Notes under the pieces: model-generated
Database searches by the model: none
Seen by the model: only the letters and a program-made list of their open reading frames with translations
Told to the model about the DNA's origin: nothing
Shown here: positions 8,727 to 13,500 of the stretch, in pieces
Numbering within the stretch: the stretch's first letter is position 1
Layout of the letters: each line of letters begins with the position of its first letter
Translations under genes and position numbers: made by a program
Source of the DNA: Glandiceps talaboti
Lineage: Eukaryota; Hemichordata; Enteropneusta; Spengelidae
Assembly (NCBI RefSeq): GCF_964340395.1
Contig: NC_135567.1
Coordinates: 5,693,899-5,707,398 of the forward strand
DNA length: 13,500 bases
Direction of reading: 5' to 3'

Positions 8727-9182
8727 GTGATTTCTATCGGCCGTTTTTCATGGAATTATGCAAAAATCAAACAAAAACAAGAAATATACGATGTTAAAGT
8801 TCAAAAAATTATAATTTTCAAACATAGTGGGCATGATTCTGTAAATGGTACAGATGTCAATTTACCGAAAAATGATTCAATGCATCACATAGAAGTCACT
8901 AAAACACTCAATTCACGTTCACAGTTTATTTACAGTTACACTTCAGTCTTTGTCAATAGATTGACCCACTATCCAGTACACATGGCCTTGTGGAGAGGTA
9001 TGCCCAATAAGGGGTCTAATACGATTTTCTCGTCGTTTAATTACTCTTTAACATTCCCAGGGAGCGAAATCATAGGCGGAGGTGTTATTGACATTGTACT
9101 GGGACACCAAACTTACTATATTGGACATATATGCATTTTCTCATTGTGCCTCTATTTGCTGAAAGTACCATGTGTGCCATGA
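8727..9182 (+). other. 151-codon open frame of unknown status
   Basis: The plus strand is open from an ATG at 8727 to a stop at 9182. The predicted product has no recognisable motif, ends in a hydrophobic stretch, and lies antisense inside the 5.4-kb Roco intron. No promoter, splice or repeat-family evidence supports it. It is longer than most chance frames here, so it is recorded, but it is more likely fortuitous or repeat-derived than a gene. Confidence 0.15.
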
Positions 9183-9203
9183 CGTACTGGTTTATTATGC
9201 ATG

Positions 9204-9204
9204 C

Positions 9205-9245
<41 letters not shown>

Positions 9246-9341
9246 TACATACATACATACATACATACATACATACATACATACATACATACATACATAC
9301 ATACATACATACATACATACATACATACATACACACACACA
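9204..9341. repeat. (CAGA)10(CATA)22(CA)5 compound microsatellite
   Basis: CAGA units run 9204-9243, CATA units 9244-9331 and CA units to 9341. An (AAAC)n run follows at 9377-9399. The CAGA-then-CATA order is the same as at 11563-11687. Tyr-Val-Cys and Thr-Asp-Arg-Gln open frames here are repeat by-products. Confidence 0.98.
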
Positions 9342-9399
9342 GGGAGCTCAGGCTCAGTTGGTTTTGTTTACAAATACAAACAAACAAACAAACAAACAA

Positions 9400-10640
9400 T
9401 TTTTGAGAAAGAAATAAGTGTTGGGGTATAAGCCTAGAACTTAGTAACGCAACAGCAGATAAAACTGTTTAAGAATAATTACAAGTCAGAGGAAAAATTG
9501 AAATCTCACGGGCCGTTGTATTGACTGAACCAAATTGAAAACTAGTTGATTACCTTAATGAAGAAATCGGTATCCTCTCACATATTGAACCGTAACAAAC
9601 ATATATCTTGCTACAGTCAAAAACTGAGAGCAATGTACAATTACAAAATGTGCCTGACAAAGGGCTATTTATCAACCATGTGTTGACAAAAACGTTAAGG
9701 AATGGAAAAGTGAGCAAATGTGTATTATTTCACAATTCGAATGTCCCACTCTGTCTTGAGAAGGTAAATAGTGAACTAAATATTTAGATATCTGAAAGGC
9801 TGTTAGTAGAACTATTAATCTGGGTTATCATATCCGTTCAACTTCCGGGGATAGAACATTAAAAAATTCTCCTACGTCTAACAAATCCGCTAATGCTGAA
9901 TTCAATTGATAAAACAGAGACATCTCAAAATAGATTCCATTCCTAATTATAACTTTCAAAGTGCCTGTGCGATAACGCTTGCTGTAGAGGGTTCGTCTCC
10001 CGGATAGCATGGGACATATATAGGATGGTTGAATAAGTCAATGGAGTAATTAAACGTAATGTTACTTTTCTCCCATGTTTTTCTCCCGACATTTTAAACC
10101 TAACCTAAATTATTTGTCATTTGTTATTTGATAGGGGGTGGGGTGGTTGTGGGGGAGAGGGGGTGATTTGTTTAGAAAACAACCAACTGATGACATATCA
10201 TCTTTGAGCATTTTGAGATTTTTTCGATTTGACCTCTGACCCTAAAAATGTCACAATCATATGCGTCATAATTAACTATAACTACTGCGGCCACAAGAAG
10301 TCCCTGAAAAGGTTATGGAAAGCAATGTTATAAAAGTAAGAGGTAACCTTGAATAATTCATCATGACCTTGAAATGACTTCTGATGCCTTGGTCAACCAC
10401 ATTTCAAAGGATTCGCATGGACAAACATGGAACAAACCACTCTAGCAAACCCTGCAAGTGATTTCACCCCTTTAATGTTTTTTTTCATCAAATTGTAAAT
10501 ATTCCAGATGAACTTGGAGTAGCCAGTGACCTTATAACCCCTGCTGTTGGTGATGAGGTCAAGTAGTGCTGACTGGATTGAACCAAAATATAGGATTACA
10601 CAGAGGTGCGAGATTATTGGATTGCCATATTGATGGATTT
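9400..10640. other. Intron sequence, mostly featureless
   Basis: No supported gene. It contains a G-rich run at about 10135-10163, a possible tRNA-derived fragment (9967-10003) and a TGACCT-rich patch (about 10228-10380). The open frame at 9828-10010 (minus) has no recognisable motif. Confidence 0.5.
9967..10003 (+). repeat. Possible tRNA-derived SINE scrap (B-box-like)
   Basis: GGTTCGTCTCC at 9990-10000 differs at one place from the Pol III B-box consensus GGTTCGANTCC. It follows GCGATAACGCTTGCTGTAGA, which resembles the anticodon-arm region of tRNA-derived SINEs. No A box or cloverleaf can be drawn, so this is not a tRNA gene. Confidence 0.25.
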
Positions 10641-11160
10641 ACGATAAATAGCAAGTAACAGCTATTTAAGGTACAAGTAGCTATAATCTGGAGCATATTA
10701 GCAGACATCCAACCAGTAACTTATACATTGGCAGCTACTAATGGTAATTATCAACAAGCTACAATTAGCCCCTACTAGATACTAGCTAATATCAGCCAAT
10801 GGCTCTTCTAGGGCCCTGGGTAGTCAGCTATTCAAGCTAATAGCCATTAATAGCCGTTATTTGCCCCCACTAGTTAGCTAGTTAAGCTAGCTAGCCGCCC
10901 ATGACTCTGTCAGGATCCTAGCTAGTTGACGTATCAAGTTATTAACAACTAATAAGTACTATTAGCCCCTATTAGCTAGCTAATACCAAGCTAGCAGCTA
11001 GTACACACGACTCTCTAAGGGCCCTGGCCAGTCAGCTATTCAAGCTAATAACCATTATTAGCCGCTATTAACCACTATTAATGGTTAATAGCTTTAATAG
11101 CTGCCTAGCCTGGGCCCTGGCAGAGCTAGAGGATGCTAGCTGTTAGCTGGCTATTATGCA
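10640..11160. repeat. AGCTA/TTAGC-rich degenerate tandem repeat, about 208 bp period
   Basis: The block AGGGCCCTGG..AGTCAGCTATTCAAGCTAATA..CCATTA.TAGCCG.TATT occurs at 10810 and 11018, 208 bp apart, with a third GGGCCCTGG near 11122. TATTAGCCCCTA-type words recur before each block. Between them the sequence is dense in AGCT/TAGC words, many self-complementary. There is no coding potential. Confidence 0.6.
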
Positions 11161-11219
11161 ACTCTTTAAAAGTAAGAATAACATCAATGAGCTTTATAAG
11201 GCATATGCACGCTGGCCAC

Positions 11220-11687
11220 ATGAGTGTATGTACCAAATTACATAGAACCTATAGCTTGCATGCTTCACATATAGCAGAATTACTGAAAATCATTCAGTGT
11301 GCAAACGATTAAAACTGAACCTTTATATGAAACATGTACTTTCCTATCATCAATGGATAAACATGTAGCTAATTATATTGAATTTGAAGTATGCATTCTT
11401 AACATATAGCCTTATTACCGAAAATCATTAATTTTGCAAACGATTCATTGATATTCATGCCATGTTTACTCAAACGTAATCAGTTCTTGCCATTACCTTA
11501 AAGAATATGTGTACCAAATTTCGTTTGAATTCAGAGTCGTTTTTGAAAAAAACTATGACATACAGACAGACAGACAGACAGACTGACTGACAGACAGACA
11601 AACAGACATACACACGTATGTACGTATGTGCGTAGGTACATACATACATACATACATACATACATACATACATACATACATACATAC
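11220..11687 (+). repeat. Dispersed repeat: about 135-140-bp units with a CAGA/CATA tail
   Basis: ACATATAGC..TTACYGAAAATCATT....TTGCAAACGATT occurs twice, with GAAAATCATT at 11285 and 11420 (135 bp apart). GTACCAAATT occurs at 11230 and 11511. The last unit reads ACCAAATTTCGTTTGAATTC..AGTC, then AAAAAACTATGAC and a (CAGA)n/(CATA)n tail (11563-11687). The same order of words appears at about 2033-2100, so the two regions are probably copies of one non-autonomous family. Confidence 0.5.
11563..11687. repeat. (CAGA)n-(CATA)n compound microsatellite
   Basis: CAGA units with CTGA interruptions run 11563-11605. A mixed ACACGTATGTACG block follows, then CATA units to 11687. It appears to be the tail of the dispersed repeat just upstream. 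Confidence 0.95.
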
Positions 11688-11761
11688 CCCTTGTCTTCCG
11701 TGAAAGTAGAATATGTCTGGATTTGTCGATTTTTACGTAGAGCTAGTTAAACTTCACATAC

Positions 11762-11906
11762 CTTCATATTTGAGATTTCCTTGTACCAGGTCAGCTCTAC
11801 TTGCCACTAGTATCACTGATGGCTTAGCTGAAGGACCACTCGCTGTGTTTGAATCTTGTTGAATTGATGCATTGGTTGCTTTGATAAATCTCAGCCACGT
11901 CAGTAC
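11762..11906 (-). CDS. Exon A of a Roco-family GTPase: Roc domain, G4 region
   Basis: This is an internal exon of 145 nt (48 codons plus one base), entered in phase 0 and left in phase 1. On the minus strand it is bounded by an acceptor ending TTTGTTTATAG and a donor reading GTATGTGAAG. It encodes residues 1-48 of the visible segment: an amphipathic helix starting VLTWLRFIKA, a Ser/Asn/Gln-rich loop (about residues 10-29), then a hydrophobic strand and G4-like motif, VILVASRADLV (SRAD at 36-39). A WL-helix, variable loop, ILV strand and S/T-H/R-x-D motif is the order expected in Roc domains of Roco proteins (LRRK, DAPK and MFHAS1 types), where this motif replaces NKxD of small GTPases and helps bind the guanine base. 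The family call is by pattern recognition, not by search. The P-loop and switch regions are not in the window. The exact paralogue is unknown. Confidence 0.8.
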
Positions 11907-11945
11907 CTATAAACAAATATACAGATATAATTACGGATTTAAAAT

Positions 11946-11999
11946 ACACACACACACAAAAACAAAACAACAACAACAACAACAGCACACACACACACA
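11946..11999. repeat. (CA)n-(CAA)n-(CA)n microsatellite upstream of exon A
   Basis: CA tracts at 11946-11958 and 11986-11999 flank a CAA tract. On the gene strand these are TG and GTT tracts beginning about 40 bases upstream of the exon A acceptor. Confidence 0.95.
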
Positions 12000-12029
12000 T
12001 AAATATAATTACAGAATTATTACAGATTT

Positions 12030-12031
<2 letters not shown>

Positions 12032-12122
<91 letters not shown>
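12032..12122. repeat. (TA)n microsatellite, about 45 units
   Basis: Pure alternating AT runs from about 12032 to 12122. The Tyr-Ile open frames on both strands are by-products. Confidence 0.98.
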
Positions 12123-12126
<4 letters not shown>

Positions 12127-12239
12127 ATGTGAGTTCCAGATCTTCTGGTGTGAAGTGTTCGATACGGATGTAGAGCCTGATAAATGAGTGAAAACAAAAG
12201 GTGACGTGGTTACTCGTTACATGCGATTCTCCACTACAA

Positions 12240-12985
12240 ATGTGTTTCGTTCTCCATTCGATTGAGTAATGAATATTAGAGTCCTTCAAAGTCCATATGT
12301 ATTTGCCGAGTTCTGTACTGTTTCTGTGTTTGCATTTCTGAATGAGCTTGTGTGGATCCTATGAACTGGTTTTCAGCAAGGCCTATATATGTTTCTTGTT
12401 TGTTGTTATCAGCTCGTGTGACAGTAGCCTGGTAGACTAATCCATCGTCTAGGCATTTGCCCGATAACGGGCACTCATCTTTTTGGGACAGTTACATCTG
12501 CTTGGTTTAGGGTCATTGACATCCATCTTATTCAGTACGGACTTGTTATGTGCATTTTCTTCATGTTTTGCATACAACAGTAACTAAGTTTGAGGGTGTT
12601 CCTATTGCACATTATTCGAAGCCGGTGATCTTTCGGGAAGCATTCGCCAATCAGCTCTATAAATTTGCGTCCAATATTGGTGGCTACATTAGCGCTAAAT
12701 AAAGGATTAAACCATACAATATTTATGTTGCGTTTTCGTTTCTTTTTGGATTACTGGGGTTGTATTTAAGTTTACGTGTATATCCGCTGTTATTGAGTGC
12801 CTCTTGGTATGTTGGTTAGTCTTGGTTAATTCGAGGTTCCTGGGTGAATTGTTAAATGCAGGATGTTCACAGGCACTTGTTTTCCGAGATATGTCTCGGA
12901 ATATTTCTAGCAGAATACAATAAAATGTCGATAATATCGATAATATAGACGTATTTAGCCAGCTATATATGAAAGGGGTCAAATT
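12240..12985 (-). pseudogene. Penelope-like element fragment: RT end and GIY-YIG endonuclease, decayed
   Basis: The minus strand shows the order typical of EN-containing Penelope-like retroelements, across several frames: ISRKTSACEH (about 12900), PTYQEALNNSGYTRKLKYN (about 12815-12755), IVWFNPLFSANVATNIGRKF (12720-12661), the NTLKLSYCCMQNMKK stretch (12600-12555), the linker NKMDVNDPKPSRCNC, and then the GIY-YIG domain: KDECPLSGKCLDD, VYQATVTRADNNKQETYIG (12482-12380) and, after a frameshift, TELGKYIWTLKDSNIHYSIEW (12314-12250). At least four frameshifts, one in-frame TGA (12535-12533) and an apparent small deletion just after YIG, which removes the expected Arg/His helix, make it dead. The RT catalytic core is absent. 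It lies upstream of exon A, on the same strand. Confidence 0.82.
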
Positions 12986-13044
12986 AAACTTGTTTCTGTG
13001 ATCGAAATAAGTTTATTTTGCGGTGAGCGAACTTAAACGATCAC

Positions 13045-13095
13045 TGAAGCAATATTCTAAGACATATCTCAGGAAACAAGAGTCTGTGAGTAATC
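13045..13095 (+). mobile_element. Short inverted scrap of the same PLE region
   Basis: Plus-strand 13049-13096 (AATATTC..AGACATATCTC..GGAAACAAG..CTGTGAG..ATCCT) matches minus-strand 12910-12865 at about 80%. A second, oppositely oriented piece of the PLE therefore sits about 110 bp from the first and runs straight into the 32-bp array. Confidence 0.55.
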
Positions 13096-13500
13096 CTAAT
13101 CAGTAAGTCCGTCATCTCAGTATAATCCTAATCAGTAAGTTCGTCATCTCAGTATAATCCTAATCAGTAAGTCCGTCATCTCAGTATAATCCTAATCAGT
13201 AAGTCCGTCATCTCAGTATAATCCTAATCAGTAAGTTCGTCATCTCAGTATAATCCTAATCAGTAAGTCCGTCATCTCAGTATAATCCTAATCAGTAAGT
13301 CCGTCATCTCAGTATAATCCTAATCAATAAGTCCGTCATCTCAGTATAATCCTAATCAGTAAGTCCGTCATCTCAGTATAATCCTAATCAGTAAGTTCGT
13401 CATCTCAGTATAATCCTAATCAGTAAGTCCGTCATCTCAGTATAATCCTAATCAGTAAGTCCGTCATCTCAGTATAATCCTAATCAGTAAGTTCGTCATC
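13091..13500. repeat. 32-bp minisatellite, 12.8 units, continuing past the window
   Basis: The 32-bp unit begins TAATCCTAATCAGTAAGT and is repeated almost without change from 13091 to the window end; the thirteenth unit is cut at 26 bases. Units differ mainly at one C/T site (AAGTCCGTC or AAGTTCGTC), with one CAATAAG variant in unit 8. The high identity implies recent or ongoing homogenisation. Confidence 0.98.

Larger units (their letters stand above)
4946..11906 (-). other. Visible part of the Roco gene (three exons, two introns)
   Basis: The visible gene model is exon A, a 5407-bp intron (6355-11761), exon B, a 1062-bp intron (5144-6205) and exon C, all transcribed leftward. The joined coding sequence is 492 nt, 164 codons without a stop. 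Roco proteins are multidomain GTPases whose Roc-COR core sits between leucine-rich or ankyrin repeats and a kinase, death domain or other effector; none of those flanking domains is visible here, so the subfamily stays open. Many invertebrates carry expanded Roco families. The large intron holds a LINE fragment, a minisatellite, a CAGA/CATA array and the AGCTA-rich region. Intact frames and good splice sites argue for a functional gene, though a recent pseudogene cannot be excluded. Confidence 0.75.

Noticed and set aside
9085-9431. Met-Tyr-Val-Cys, Thr-Asp-Arg-Gln and Tyr-Ile-His-Thr open frames
   Set aside because: They are translations of the CAGA/CATA microsatellite on both strands.
11872-12289. 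Tyr-Ile repeat open frames
   Set aside because: They are produced by the (TA)n array. Only the part right of about 12240 carries real homology, to the PLE nuclease.
12890-12906. CCGAGATATGTCTCGG as an isolated regulatory palindrome
   Set aside because: It lies within PLE-derived coding text; the short stem is probably incidental.
13091-13500. CRISPR array
   Set aside because: The 32-bp units are contiguous with no unique spacers, and the context is eukaryotic.

Overview
The window looks like nuclear DNA of an invertebrate animal. It is AT-rich, has no bacterial-style gene packing, is full of long di- and tetranucleotide microsatellites and retroelement debris, and carries short exons with GT/AG borders separated by kilobase introns. 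The species cannot be fixed from the sequence. The Roco-family exons, the Penelope-like (PLE) and CR1/L2-like fragments and the repeat styles would suit a marine invertebrate (lophotrochozoan or invertebrate deuterostome), but that is inference.

One real host gene is visible, on the minus strand. Three internal exons (11762-11906, 6206-6354, 4946-5143) have GT/AG borders and compatible phases (phase 1 between A and B, phase 0 between B and C). Joined, they give an uninterrupted 164-residue segment. It reads as the C-terminal half of a Roc GTPase domain (G4-like SRAD) running into the start of a COR domain, so the gene is called a Roco-family GTPase. The P-loop exons should lie beyond 13500 and the rest of COR beyond position 1, or undetected in 1-4900.

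Layout from left to right: a candidate TIR element (373-918); a dispersed repeat ending in a hairpin (about 1800-2195); degenerate AT-rich repeats (2200-3300); a large purine microsatellite (3339-3615); a near-perfect 356-bp palindrome with TTAA ends (3854-4209); exon C with a CA/TA microsatellite against its donor; an AATA-type array (5560-5783); exon B; a 5'-truncated CR1/L2-like LINE (about 7060-7740) abutting a 21-bp minisatellite (7740-7994); a PLE-like tail hairpin (8465-8487); a CAGA/CATA array (9204-9341); an AGCTA-rich degenerate tandem region (about 10640-11160); a second dispersed repeat with a CAGA/CATA tail (11220-11687); exon A; CA/CAA/TA microsatellites (11946-12122); a decayed PLE C-terminal region with a GIY-YIG nuclease (12240-12985); and a 32-bp minisatellite leaving the window (13091-13500), which begins in a small inverted PLE scrap.

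No new multi-gene system was found. The points most worth a second look are the Roco gene, the microsatellites placed beside its splice sites, the palindromic element, the two minisatellites with internal order, and the head-to-head PLE pieces.
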